Shown here in pieces: positions 1 to 6,860 of a DNA stretch of 12,485 nucleotides. Position numbers and translations under genes: made by a program. The notes under the pieces were generated by a model. That model saw nothing but the letters and a program-made list of their open reading frames with translations, made no database searches and was not told the DNA's origin. Numbering within the stretch: position 1 is the stretch's first letter; every line of letters begins with the position of its first letter. The stretch comes from Deltaproteobacteria bacterium (lineage in GTDB: Bacteria; Myxococcota_A; Polyangia; HGW-17; SLPX01), in contig JAABSF010000024.1 in assembly GCA_011390535.1 (NCBI GenBank), positions 1 through 12,485 of the forward strand. Direction: 5' to 3'.

Positions 1-2163
1 CCTCTGCTTGTGTTGATCGAAGGCGTGTGGCCGGATCCTCATCCAGAGGAAGGGACGGTTGGCGACCCCATTCCCTGGGCCGTTGTTTCGGACGCAATGA
101 CCGCGGACCATCTTTTTGTTTCATTCAATCAGAACCTGCAAGTATCGAAGATAAACCCGATCACGCAGTCGCCGGGTGCGGCTGCTAGCCTGGAGTTGTC
201 AAATAGTGCGGCGACTGCGGGGACGTTGGATGCTGTCATTGTCGCGGAAACACCAGCGCCCGCGCTTTTCCGTTTCGGCGGGCTGGACTTGAGCGGCGCG
301 GTTTCCAACACGTTGCTCATCGGATTGCCTCATGATTCACGGTTAGGCTGGCGGACCGCTGAAGAGATCTACGGTTCGCACGCGGCCGAGGGGCCCCATT
401 TGCACGAACCCAAGTTGATCTTTGATCGTCGGGCGCAGCGCCTGGTGGTGATAGGAGATGAAACCGACGGGTTCGGTCCTGCGCCCGTTCCCGGGCGTTC
501 GCACCGGGTGTGGACATTTGATCTGAAAACCGGAAGGTGGGCCGAGATCGGGGGGTTGCCGATTCCGGAGTCGATGAAAGGCTACACCATAAACGTGGAT
601 ACGGCCCGGAACCGGGCGTTGTTGGTCGGCGGTAACGGCGCAACCCATCATCATACTGTGGTCTATGACCTGAACCTCTCGACATTGCAGGTCACGGAGA
701 TGGTCACGGTGGTTTCCGCAGAAGGCCCGGGCGGGCTGGAAGATCACGGCGCCTCGTTGGATTCGGCGGGCCAGGCTCTATATGTATACGGCGGCTGGTT
801 GGACGGCGCTCCTTCGGCAAAAGCTTTCAAGCTGGACCTTGTATCGCGGAGGTGGGAATACCTTGGAGAAGGGCTGGAAGGTCCCGGTTTCATGGACAAG
901 CCTTTTGTGATGTATCACAACTCCACGAACCGGCTGTGGGTGGCTGACCGTGGTGAGGGCGCGCCTGCGCAGATAGAGTATTGGGGGCTTGATGAACACG
1001 GCTGGTTGAAGCGGACCACCCTGGAACAAAGAGACCCGGATGATTGGGAAATAGATGGCACTTTTTCCGTCGGCTCTCCCAACCGTCATCTCGTTTATGT
1101 GCCGGATACGCATGAGCTGCCGGGAAAACTGCTCCTGGCACGGCTGGTCTCATCCGACCCGACACTGGGGCTCAGGGTCACGGATTCGTCGGGGAGATTG
1201 GTGGGCGAGGATAATTCCACCGGGAATGAAAACAAGGTTGCGTTTTACGGAAGCGGTGGTTACTGGGCCGAAGTCGTCGCGGGTGAAGGTCACGACCCGT
1301 CCACGCGGCCGGGCTATGAGCTGAGTTTGCATGAAGCCGAGCTTCAGGAAGTGGCCGAGTACACCGGGGGCGACCGTGTATCAAAGGTGGTGGTAGAGGG
1401 AGAAACTGCATATCTGCACAGCGGAAAATTGCTGCAAGCGGTTGATCTGAGCAATCCGTTGACGCCGCTTTTTGTAGGCTGGGCATCTCTGGGCGGAAAG
1501 GGAATCGGCCTGGATATGTGCGGCGGTAGACTTTGCGTTTCCCATTCCACCGGCCGACCGAATCTCTCGGTGGTGGACATAAGCACACCGTGGCAACCGG
1601 TGCTTCTCGGCACCGGTCGGGTTCCGGGGCAGTCGCGGGGAATAGCGGCAAAGAGCGGTTCGATTGTTTACACCGCAGAAAGAAACAAGGGTGTTTCCAT
1701 CTGGAACACTGCAAACCCGGCGGATCCTCAAAAGATGGGGAAAATCGAAACTGCGGGCAACGCCATACTCCTGGAACTTTCAAGCAATCTGCTCTTTGTA
1801 TCCGGTAGGGAATCTGACGGAATTGCTGTTTACGACGTTACAGACCCTGCGGCCCCGATGTTGGTGGGCGGGTTGTCGCCCGGCGGACACACCGCGGGAA
1901 TGCGGGTTGACGGCGGGAAGCTTCACGTTACCATTTACGAGAAGCAATCCGATTGGGCCAAGTGCAACGCCGGCGCCTACTGCGGACCGGGGACGATCAC
2001 AAGGGTTTACGACATCTCGGACATCGCGTCCCCCGTGGACCTTGGAACGTATGATCCGGCGGAAAAACCCGCAGCCGAGATGAAATCCCTGAAGGGAGGG
2101 TACGTCCTGGTGAGACAAAAGGCGGGATTCAAGGTCTACGAAGCTGTTACGGCGGCCGAATAG
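1..2163 (+). CDS. Kelch-like/LVIVD-repeat beta-propeller protein (5' partial)
   Basis: The frame is open from base 1, so the true start and any signal peptide lie upstream. The GTG at 10 is only the first in-window start codon; residue numbers here count from it (717 residues to the TAG). Residues about 130-310 look like kelch or galactose-oxidase-type blades, with repeated 'VxxFDLxxxRW' and 'LxVxGG' strands. Residues about 383-441 resemble a small beta-sandwich of the pre-peptidase C-terminal type (TDSSGRLV, GGYWAEVVAG). Residues about 455-710 hold five LVIVD-type repeats, each with a 'xxDxxxPxxPxxxG' core: near 475-490, 519-534, 562-577, 605-620 and 664-679, spaced roughly 43-45 residues apart and then 59. 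LVIVD proteins are usually surface or periplasmic with unknown ligands; no enzyme active site is visible. The stop codon overlaps the next gene's ribosome-binding site, so the two are probably co-transcribed. The propeller call is firm; the function is unknown. Confidence 0.85.
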   Translation, partial: PLLVLIEGVWPDPHPEEGTVGDPIPWAVVSDAMTADHLFVSFNQNLQVSKINPITQSPGAAASLELSNSAATAGTLDAVIVAETPAPALFRFGGLDLSGAVSNTLLIGLPHDSRLGWRTAEEIYGSHAAEGPHLHEPKLIFDRRAQRLVVIGDETDGFGPAPVPGRSHRVWTFDLKTGRWAEIGGLPIPESMKGYTINVDTARNRALLVGGNGATHHHTVVYDLNLSTLQVTEMVTVVSAEGPGGLEDHGASLDSAGQALYVYGGWLDGAPSAKAFKLDLVSRRWEYLGEGLEGPGFMDKPFVMYHNSTNRLWVADRGEGAPAQIEYWGLDEHGWLKRTTLEQRDPDDWEIDGTFSVGSPNRHLVYVPDTHELPGKLLLARLVSSDPTLGLRVTDSSGRLVGEDNSTGNENKVAFYGSGGYWAEVVAGEGHDPSTRPGYELSLHEAELQEVAEYTGGDRVSKVVVEGETAYLHSGKLLQAVDLSNPLTPLFVGWASLGGKGIGLDMCGGRLCVSHSTGRPNLSVVDISTPWQPVLLGTGRVPGQSRGIAAKSGSIVYTAERNKGVSIWNTANPADPQKMGKIETAGNAILLELSSNLLFVSGRESDGIAVYDVTDPAAPMLVGGLSPGGHTAGMRVDGGKLHVTIYEKQSDWAKCNAGAYCGPGTITRVYDISDIASPVDLGTYDPAEKPAAEMKSLKGGYVLVRQKAGFKVYEAVTAAE

Positions 2164-2172
2164 GAAAGGTTG

Positions 2173-3432
2173 ATGTGTAAAATGAACGGATCAACCGAAA
2201 GAAGAATTATTATCGGGGATTTCCTTCCTGCTTGGCTCATGCTATATGCGATGACCTTTTTGCTTTTATCGGTGGCGGGTGGCTGCGGTTGCAATGACGG
2301 GAAGAAAAGCAGTGTTGACGGGGATCGGGACGGAGGGGTAGCCGAGGCTGGGATAAACGACTCGGGGGGCCTGTCTGAACGGGAATGGCTTCCGTGGCCC
2401 GACGCCGGGCCGGACGGAGAAGTCGACTCCGGGCCGAATCCCAATGTCATCGTGTTTCCTGAAGAGGGTGATTACGAAACCATAGGTTTTACGAACCAGG
2501 GCCACATAATCGCTTTTGCCGTGCTTCATGAGGGTAGCCAATATGACGTACATTACTATGATATTTTGCAGCGAGAAGAGCATCGCTTGGTGAAGCCGTA
2601 TTCCCAAGCACCGGTCAGCGCGTTCAATCGGGACCTTATTTACTCGGATTACACCTTTGCCGAGACCGATGTTGACCCTAACACCGAGCTTTTTGTTTAC
2701 AACATAGACACGGATACTCACACGAGGATCACCGACACTCCCTGGTCGGAAATAAGACCTCACATCAACCAGGATTATTTTATGTACAACAGCAACGAAG
2801 GTTGTTCCAGCACTTCCCAAAAAAGGCTCGTGCTCATGAACCGGCACACCCGGGAAGAGACCATCCTGGCCGAGTGCGGCCAGGATCCTCACGGAGAGAG
2901 CCTGAGCGAATACCATGCAGGGTGGGTGGGCCGGCCTTCTATCGGCTATTACACCAAGTACGTTCACTACCACAACCTTGAAACAGGAATTACTCATGCA
3001 ATCGATACCACGGGCGGGGGATATACGACACTTGTCACCACCGACGAGGATCACGTGGTGTGGCAGGATTCCCGCCACGGTCATCGCGAGGTGTACATGT
3101 ACACCATCCCCACCGGGATCGAGGAGTGTCTCACACCCGACGAATGGGAGCAGGCCTGGCCTCATCTCAGAAACGGGCTCATCTTGTGGGCCGATTACTC
3201 CACCACCCAGGAGTGGGGCGAGGGGGGAGCGAGCCAAGTCTTCATTTATGATGTCCACACCGGGGTGGGGCGTCAGTTGACCCACCACAACGACCGGATG
3301 TGGATGCCCCGTTTCGTGGACTCGGGCTGGGCAGTGTACGCATGGAGTATCATCGGGCACAGGTCCAAATTCCATGTACACGACCTCGTGGCGGACGGGA
3401 TCCTCACCCCCGAAGGCCGGGTGATTCCGTAG
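2173..3432 (+). CDS. TolB-like beta-propeller lipoprotein
   Basis: A 419-residue protein. I chose the ATG at 2173 because AGGA at 2162-2165, which overlaps the upstream TAG, sits 7 bases before it; the TTG at 2170 and the ATG at 2182 are possible alternatives. Basic residues (ERR, 9-11) precede a hydrophobic stretch at about 13-37 ending in VAGGC, with cysteines at 38 and 40. This reads as a lipoprotein signal, although -3 is Ala rather than the usual Leu. A low-complexity Asp/Gly/Ser linker follows (about 48-90, for example DGDRDGG and PDAGPDGEVDSG), a style common in myxococcal and deltaproteobacterial lipoproteins. Residues about 100-410 are propeller blades with TolB/WD40-like strands such as ELFVYNIDTDTHTRIT, VVWQDSRHGHREVYMY and QVFIYDVHTGVGRQLT. 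No catalytic motif is visible. It probably works with the upstream propeller protein in the envelope or on the surface; the ligand is unknown. Confidence 0.85.
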   Translation: MCKMNGSTERRIIIGDFLPAWLMLYAMTFLLLSVAGGCGCNDGKKSSVDGDRDGGVAEAGINDSGGLSEREWLPWPDAGPDGEVDSGPNPNVIVFPEEGDYETIGFTNQGHIIAFAVLHEGSQYDVHYYDILQREEHRLVKPYSQAPVSAFNRDLIYSDYTFAETDVDPNTELFVYNIDTDTHTRITDTPWSEIRPHINQDYFMYNSNEGCSSTSQKRLVLMNRHTREETILAECGQDPHGESLSEYHAGWVGRPSIGYYTKYVHYHNLETGITHAIDTTGGGYTTLVTTDEDHVVWQDSRHGHREVYMYTIPTGIEECLTPDEWEQAWPHLRNGLILWADYSTTQEWGEGGASQVFIYDVHTGVGRQLTHHNDRMWMPRFVDSGWAVYAWSIIGHRSKFHVHDLVADGILTPEGRVIP

Positions 3433-3531
3433 TTTTCGGTGAGGGCCGAAGCCTCTCCCCCTCCCAAAGCACCTAAAGTCGTAGCAGATCCGAAGAATTG
3501 GACCAATTTAAGAGTTACACTGCTTAGTATC

Positions 3532-3574
3532 GAGCTTGAATGCTCAAATTCAAGCTCAAGCTCAAGTTCAAGCT
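3532..3574. repeat. CAAGCT hexamer repeats with inverted repeat
   Basis: Four consecutive hexamers CAAGCT, CAAGCT, CAAGTT, CAAGCT occupy 3551-3574. Their sequence is the reverse complement of an upstream arm: GAGCTTGAA (3532-3540) pairs perfectly over 9 bases with TTCAAGCTC (3549-3557) across an 8-base loop, and it can pair over 8 bases with the second copy TTCAAGCT (3567-3574). No run of T follows, so it is not a classical terminator. It may be slippage-generated repeat DNA, an mRNA 3' end structure or a protein-binding array; the sequence alone does not decide. Confidence 0.65.
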
Positions 3575-3615
3575 ATACTATCAGGCTCAGTCCTTAGCTT
3601 TTTGCATGAATCATG

Positions 3616-3644
3616 TTGACATGAATGGGCGGTAGGGAAATAAT
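3616..3644 (+). promoter_or_regulatory. Sigma70-type promoter for the HEAT lipoprotein gene
   Basis: TTGACA (3616-3621) matches the -35 consensus at all six positions. After a 17-base spacer comes AATAAT (3639-3644), a five-of-six match to TATAAT that lacks the first T. Transcription would start near 3651, giving a leader of about 177 bases. An inverted repeat TCATG-TTGA-CATGA (3611-3624) overlaps the -35 box and could be an operator. The call rests on consensus matching only. Confidence 0.45.
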
Positions 3645-3650
3645 ACGGCG

Positions 3651-3791
3651 TTTTTTGTCGGATTGCCGACATTATAACCAAAGAGGCATGTCTTTTAGAT
3701 CTTTTTTATGAATATCGAAAAAGAGAGGTTGATTGAAGCTCTTCATTACGTATGAGCCGGTGGTAAAAGACCGACAAAAAATCGGCATTTT
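3651..3791 (+). promoter_or_regulatory. Self-pairing 5' leader upstream of the HEAT lipoprotein
   Basis: TTTTTTGTCGG at 3651-3661, at the predicted transcript start, is perfectly complementary over 11 bases to CCGACAAAAAA at 3771-3781. The downstream arm has a competing local hairpin: CCGA 3771-3774 with TCGG 3782-3785, extendable by AAAA/TTTT outside a 2x2 internal loop and ending in a run of T. A smaller stem (TCTTTTT 3700-3706 with AAAAAGA 3718-3724) lies inside. This is an attenuator-like layout, but the pairs are A/T-rich and may be fortuitous. I recognise no known riboswitch. Confidence 0.3.
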
Positions 3792-3827
3792 TTCCAAGAT
3801 TTTGGCCATTTAACAGGAGGAAGATGA

Positions 3828-5285
3828 ATGAGAAAATTCAAAAGTCCGGGAAAGCTGTTTGTGATTGCGATGGGTGTGATTGCGATGGGTGTCTTTGTCA
3901 TAAGCGGGTGCGACAAAAAAGAAGAGGATTCGAAGTCCAAGGATGAAACTGAAAAGCCTGCGGTGGATAAAGGCGACTCGAAAGAGGACGACAAGGATGA
4001 TAAGCAAAAAGATACGGCCCAGAAAGAGGCTCCCAAGGAAGAGAAGGTGCCGGCTCCAAATCCTTTGCCCAAAGCGGATGCAGACGGTGTCGTGGCTGAG
4101 TTTCCGGCTTTTGTACCGGTGAGTGCGCCGCAGAAGTTTTCGGATGAGCTGAAAAAAGCGGAAGAGGCGCTTAAGAGCAGCTCATTCCAAGAGAAGCGTA
4201 AGGGGAGAGATGCACTGAACAAGATTATTAAAGAAAATGAAAAAGATTCTCATTTAGCTCGTTATCTTATGTCTCAAAAAGAGAGCAGCATGATCCGCCG
4301 CGGGGTGACTATGTGGAAGAAGATGAAGGACACAGATGAATATGTTGCCGTTCTCGTTTCACTGTTTGGGAATCCTTCGGATCGAGTTCGTGCCGACGCT
4401 GTCTCCGGGTTGGGTTGGGGGGTGAAAAAGGAGCAAAGAGAGCAGGCGGCGCCGTTTGTGAAAAAACTCTTGGCCGACACGAGCTGTATCGTGCGACGTC
4501 AGTCGCTGGATTGGTTGATTCGCGAGAAACGTGATTTGGGGGTTCCAAAAAAAGAAATCCTGGCGGGTGTGGATGATGAATGTCCGGTTCACAAGGCGAG
4601 GGCGCTGGAAGCTTTGGCGGACGCCGTTGATAAAGAATCTCCAGACAAAGGATTGATTGATAAGGTTACAAAATTTGCTTCTGAAAGCCCCTTTTACCAT
4701 GTCCGCTGTCAGGCGCTGAAGGCCCTGGGTGACATGAAGGTCAAAAATGCGGAGAAGCTCATGGCGAAAGCCTTGGATTATCCGGCAGGCACCGCGCTGG
4801 TGGTTTACTACCTTGAAGACAAGAGCCCTTACACATTTAATTTGGCTGAATCAACAATACCCGAATGCGGTGCTTCTGCTCTCTCTGCTCTACACGGCAA
4901 GAAGTACACCGGAAGTCGCACGGAGAAGGTGAAGAATTGGCGGACGGAAATGGCTAAAAAACGAATGGCAGCCAAGCCGCCTAAGAATTTTTGCATAAGT
5001 AAAAATGACTGCAAAAAGGACGAAGAGGTTTGTTTGAAAGCTGCTTGTGTACCCATCAAAAAAGCGGAAAAGGATTATTGGAAGTATGAGCTGTTGAAGC
5101 GGTGTGCCGATAAGCAGGATCGCCCTGCTTGGAAAAACTTTACTGATGAAGTCGCTGTGGCATCAGGGTTCGGTTTGCACTGGAACGCCGGTTATCAGAT
5201 CAGAAAATTTTTGAGTGAAAAAGACGGCGACGCATTTAAGAAGAACGAAGAAAAGAACAGGAAGAGGCCCTGTCCCAAAAAATAG
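3828..5285 (+). CDS. HEAT-repeat lipoprotein with Cys-rich C-terminal segment
   Basis: A 485-residue protein. AGGAGG at 3815-3820 lies 7 bases before the ATG at 3828, which decides the start over the out-of-frame ATG at 3824. A basic N-terminus and hydrophobic core end in the lipobox VISGC with the lipidated cysteine at 28; the next residue is Asp, which in E. coli would favour inner-membrane retention, though that rule may not hold here. Residues 29-85 are a very charged Lys/Glu/Asp linker. Residues about 140-320 contain helical pairs typical of HEAT or PBS-lyase-like repeats (DRVRADAVSGLGWG, CIVRRQSLDWLI, HKARALEALADAV, YHVRCQALKALGDM), suggesting a protein-binding scaffold rather than an enzyme. 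Residues 389-407 have a C-x5-C-x6-C-x4-C spacing, perhaps a disulfide-bonded knob. It is probably transcribed alone, between the promoter at 3616 and the terminator-like hairpin at 5416. Its partner and function are unknown. Confidence 0.88.
   Translation: MRKFKSPGKLFVIAMGVIAMGVFVISGCDKKEEDSKSKDETEKPAVDKGDSKEDDKDDKQKDTAQKEAPKEEKVPAPNPLPKADADGVVAEFPAFVPVSAPQKFSDELKKAEEALKSSSFQEKRKGRDALNKIIKENEKDSHLARYLMSQKESSMIRRGVTMWKKMKDTDEYVAVLVSLFGNPSDRVRADAVSGLGWGVKKEQREQAAPFVKKLLADTSCIVRRQSLDWLIREKRDLGVPKKEILAGVDDECPVHKARALEALADAVDKESPDKGLIDKVTKFASESPFYHVRCQALKALGDMKVKNAEKLMAKALDYPAGTALVVYYLEDKSPYTFNLAESTIPECGASALSALHGKKYTGSRTEKVKNWRTEMAKKRMAAKPPKNFCISKNDCKKDEEVCLKAACVPIKKAEKDYWKYELLKRCADKQDRPAWKNFTDEVAVASGFGLHWNAGYQIRKFLSEKDGDAFKKNEEKNRKRPCPKK
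3861..3890 (+). repeat. Perfect 15-bp tandem duplication in signal-peptide codons
   Basis: GTGATTGCGATGGGT occurs twice in a row (3861-3875, 3876-3890). In frame it duplicates five residues (VIAMG twice) of the hydrophobic core of the lipoprotein signal peptide. It keeps the frame and lengthens the core. Confidence 0.9.
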
Positions 5286-5303
5286 GCCCCGTCTCAAAAA
5301 ATA
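5266..5303 (+). repeat. Imperfect 19-bp tandem duplication across the lipoprotein stop codon
   Basis: GGCCCTGTCCCAAAAAATA (5266-5284) is followed directly by GGCCCCGTCTCAAAAAATA (5285-5303), with two mismatches. The TAG stop (5283-5285) straddles the junction, and a second TAG follows copy two (5302-5304). The duplication affects only the last codons and the start of the 3' untranslated region. Confidence 0.85.
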
Positions 5304-5415
5304 GTTTGAATATAGTTTAAAAGAAGAGGCTGAAGATAGCTCCACACGTGTTTTTTAATTAGGTGGAGCCGGCATAAGCTTCATCATCCAAACCCGCCTT
5401 TGATTTGTTCCGGGA

Positions 5416-5468
5416 TTCCTGTTTTTGTGTTTGTTTTGTAAAAACAGGAGGTTAGTTTGTTTTTGTTG
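5416..5468 (+). terminator. Probable intrinsic terminator of the HEAT lipoprotein gene
   Basis: TTCCTGTTTTT (5416-5426) pairs with AAAAACAGGAG (5440-5450): 10 Watson-Crick pairs plus one G-T, around a 13-base loop. It is followed by a T-rich stretch interrupted by G (5452-5468). The stem is A/T-rich, so termination may be weak. Its position between the lipoprotein stop and the next promoter fits. Confidence 0.42.
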
Positions 5469-5520
5469 TGCGTGTAGTCTTTTAGCACGGTTTTACACGA
5501 AAAACTAGAAACGAAACCCG

Positions 5521-5548
5521 TTGACAACTTTCTTCTCGGCGATACCAT
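5521..5548 (+). promoter_or_regulatory. Sigma70-type promoter for the carbamoyltransferase cluster
   Basis: TTGACA (5521-5526) is a perfect -35 box. A 16-base spacer leads to TACCAT (5543-5548), a four-of-six match to TATAAT. Transcription would begin near 5555, leaving a leader of about 137 bases before the first carbamoyltransferase. No other comparably good promoter is visible before that gene. Confidence 0.42.
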
Positions 5549-5593
5549 ATCTCACCTTACCGTGAATTGGTTGGTTTGTATGTGTACAACTCG

Positions 5594-5610
5594 CCTGAAT
5601 GTATTCCAGG
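5594..5610. promoter_or_regulatory. Imperfect palindrome in the leader, possible operator
   Basis: CCTGAATGTATTCCAGG has symmetric ends (CCTG/CAGG) and a TGAAT...ATTC core. TGAAT also occurs at 5563-5567 and 5636-5640. TGAAT is the half-site of E. coli ArgR boxes, but the two-base centre here does not match the usual ARG-box spacing, so ArgR control is only a guess. Confidence 0.2.
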
Positions 5611-5691
5611 CCCATTTAAAACGCCGACCGGGTAGTGAATTATAGAGTCGGTGGTTTCATATTGATTAAGAACAGAGAGGAGAGCGGTTTT

Positions 5692-6735
5692 ATGAAAACA
5701 GACACATTTAGAGGACGGAACTATTTGACTTTGCTTGATTACACTCGTGAAGAGATCGAAACTATCTTGAGTGTGGCTTTTGATTTGAAGCGACGACGTG
5801 CAACAGGTGAGCCCCATCGCTTGTTGGATACAAAGACTTTGTTCATGGTTTTTTATAATCAGTCGTTGAGAACGCGGAACAGCTTTGAAGCGGGAATGAC
5901 CCAGCTTGGTGGTCACGCTCACTTTTTAGATTCCAATAAAATCTACAGTCCTGCAATGGAAGGCCGTGAGGTTGCCTATTCAACAGAGCGGGTCTCTGAT
6001 GTTGCAAGAACTCTTGGTAGAATGGGCGACGGAATAGCTATCCGGTGTTACGGAGATCCCGTCGACTGGGTATATGGCGATGCACATGAGATGATGCGTG
6101 AGTTTACCCGGTGGGCCGGTATTCCGATCATAAACATGGAGTGCGATAAATATCACCCATGTCAGGCAATGGCCGACATAATGACGGTAAAAGAGAAGAT
6201 GAACACCTTTAAAGGGGTTAATTTTACCATGAGTTGGGCCTATTCTCCCTCCGTAGAAAAACCCCGAGCTGTTCCCCAAAGCGCCATAATAGCAGCCTCG
6301 GCAGTGGGAATGAATGTAACGCTGGCCCACCCGGAGGGAATGGAGTTGGACCCGGAAGTCATAGAGGCGTGTAAGAAAAACGCCGGAGCAACCGGAGGGT
6401 CTTTCCGAATGACAAATAGTTTTGAAGAAGGGCTAAAGGGAGCACATGTGGTTTATCCCAAGGCGTGGTGTTCCACCGAGCTCTTCAAGCCGCCTGTTGG
6501 TTCAGGGTCGGTTGAAAAGGCGAAGGAGATAAACGACAAGAACAAAAGCTGGATCTGCGACGAAGAGCACATGGCGATGGCGGAAAAAAATGCAATCTAC
6601 ATGCACTGCCTGCCTTGTGATCGCGGGTATGAGGTCACCGATGGTGTTGTAGACGGCCCCCAGTCTGTCGCTTTTGATGAGGCAGAGAATCGGCTACACG
6701 CTCAAAAGGCGGTTATGAGCCTCTTGATGAGATGA
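5692..6735 (+). CDS. Carbamoyltransferase 1, ornithine/knotted (YgeW-like) family
   Basis: A 347-residue carbamoyltransferase, a normal length for the family. GGAG at 5679-5682 sits 9 bases before the ATG at 5692; an in-frame GTG at 5635 would add 19 unlikely residues. The N-terminal domain has the carbamoyl-phosphate loop SLRTRNSFE (58-66; family consensus SxRTRxSFE) and HPCQ (155-158). The second domain has SWAYSPS (181-187), a proline-containing segment through VPQS (194-197), and VTLAHPEGMEL, all close to E. coli YgeW as I remember it. HVVYPKAW (252-259) replaces the ornithine-binding DxWxSMG loop of classical enzymes. The end, HCLPCDRG (305-312) and AENRLHAQKA (331-340), is ornithine-carbamoyltransferase-like. 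Where N-acetylornithine carbamoyltransferase has its modified lysine, this protein has Glu314 by my hand alignment. With a second paralog and a carbamate kinase downstream, I infer catabolic phosphorolysis of a carbamoylated compound. Automatic annotation would probably say ornithine carbamoyltransferase; the substrate is not established. Confidence 0.88.
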   Translation: MKTDTFRGRNYLTLLDYTREEIETILSVAFDLKRRRATGEPHRLLDTKTLFMVFYNQSLRTRNSFEAGMTQLGGHAHFLDSNKIYSPAMEGREVAYSTERVSDVARTLGRMGDGIAIRCYGDPVDWVYGDAHEMMREFTRWAGIPIINMECDKYHPCQAMADIMTVKEKMNTFKGVNFTMSWAYSPSVEKPRAVPQSAIIAASAVGMNVTLAHPEGMELDPEVIEACKKNAGATGGSFRMTNSFEEGLKGAHVVYPKAWCSTELFKPPVGSGSVEKAKEINDKNKSWICDEEHMAMAEKNAIYMHCLPCDRGYEVTDGVVDGPQSVAFDEAENRLHAQKAVMSLLMR

Positions 6736-6761
6736 TTCTGTTTGTGGGTAGTAATTAAAAA

Positions 6762-6860
6762 GGATCTAATTGAGATCCGGATAAACATGCTCACATTAAC
6801 CGGCAGTGGATGAGCTGAATTTTAATTTAAAGATGGGATCAATGTTTTTTCTTTTGATCC
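6762..6860 (+). promoter_or_regulatory. Two alternative GGATC-stem hairpins before carbamoyltransferase 2
   Basis: Hairpin A is GGATCT (6762-6767) with AGATCC (6773-6778) around a 5-base loop. Hairpin B is GGATCAA (6836-6842) with TTGATCC (6854-6860) around an 11-base loop, and it ends exactly where the AAGGAG ribosome-binding site begins (6861). GGATC of A can also pair with GATCC of B, giving mutually exclusive folds. This could adjust translation or mRNA processing of the second paralog. No T-tract follows either stem on the + strand. Confidence 0.4.

Larger units (their letters stand above)
3433..3827. other. Noncoding interval with repeats, promoter and structured leader
   Basis: These 395 bases hold no gene I can support. 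Just after the stop is a weak hairpin (TTCGG 3435-3439 with CCGAA 3446-3450) without a T-tract. A 13-base palindrome AATTGG-A-CCAATT lies at 3496-3508 and looks operator-like. Then come the CAAGCT repeats (3532-3574), a weak stem AGGCT 3583-3587 / AGCTT 3596-3600 running into T residues, a sigma70-like promoter (3616-3644) and the HEAT lipoprotein leader. The interval also marks a fall in G+C content. Confidence 0.6.
5286..5691. other. Noncoding interval: 3' end of lipoprotein unit and leader of the carbamoyltransferase operon
   Basis: No gene is supported in these 406 bases. Reading left to right: the second copy of the 19-base repeat; a direct repeat ATAGTTT (5301-5307, 5312-5318); a 7-bp stem GCTCCAC (5339-5345) with GTGGAGC (5363-5369) around a 17-base loop; the terminator-like hairpin at 5416-5450; the promoter at 5521-5548; an imperfect palindrome at 5594-5610; and a leader stem of 7 pairs (one G-T) joining 5622-5628 to 5647-5653. 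The base composition is A/T-rich, as expected of intergenic DNA. Confidence 0.6.

Noticed and set aside
1178..1783. Minus-strand open frame of 201 codons opposite the LVIVD region
   Set aside because: Its Arg/Pro/Ser-rich translation is typical of an antisense shadow; the sense strand has clear LVIVD repeats.
2266..3381. Long minus-strand open frame (371 codons) opposite the TolB-like gene
   Set aside because: It has no recognisable domain, lies wholly antisense to a well-supported propeller protein, and is the kind of open frame that G/C-rich codon use produces on the opposite strand.
3435..3450. Hairpin directly after the TolB-like gene as an intrinsic terminator
   Set aside because: It has a five-base stem and is followed by C-rich sequence with no T-run.
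3824..3946. Out-of-frame 40-codon Cys-rich ORF starting at ATG 3824 (CDCDGCDCDGC)
   Set aside because: The ribosome-binding-site spacing is only 3 bases, and its Cys/Asp repeat is a by-product of the 15-bp duplication in the lipoprotein signal peptide.
5446..5477. Possible leader peptide after AGGAGG (TTG start, six codons)
   Set aside because: The AGGAGG is the 3' arm of the terminator-like hairpin, the start is TTG, and the peptide has no informative composition.
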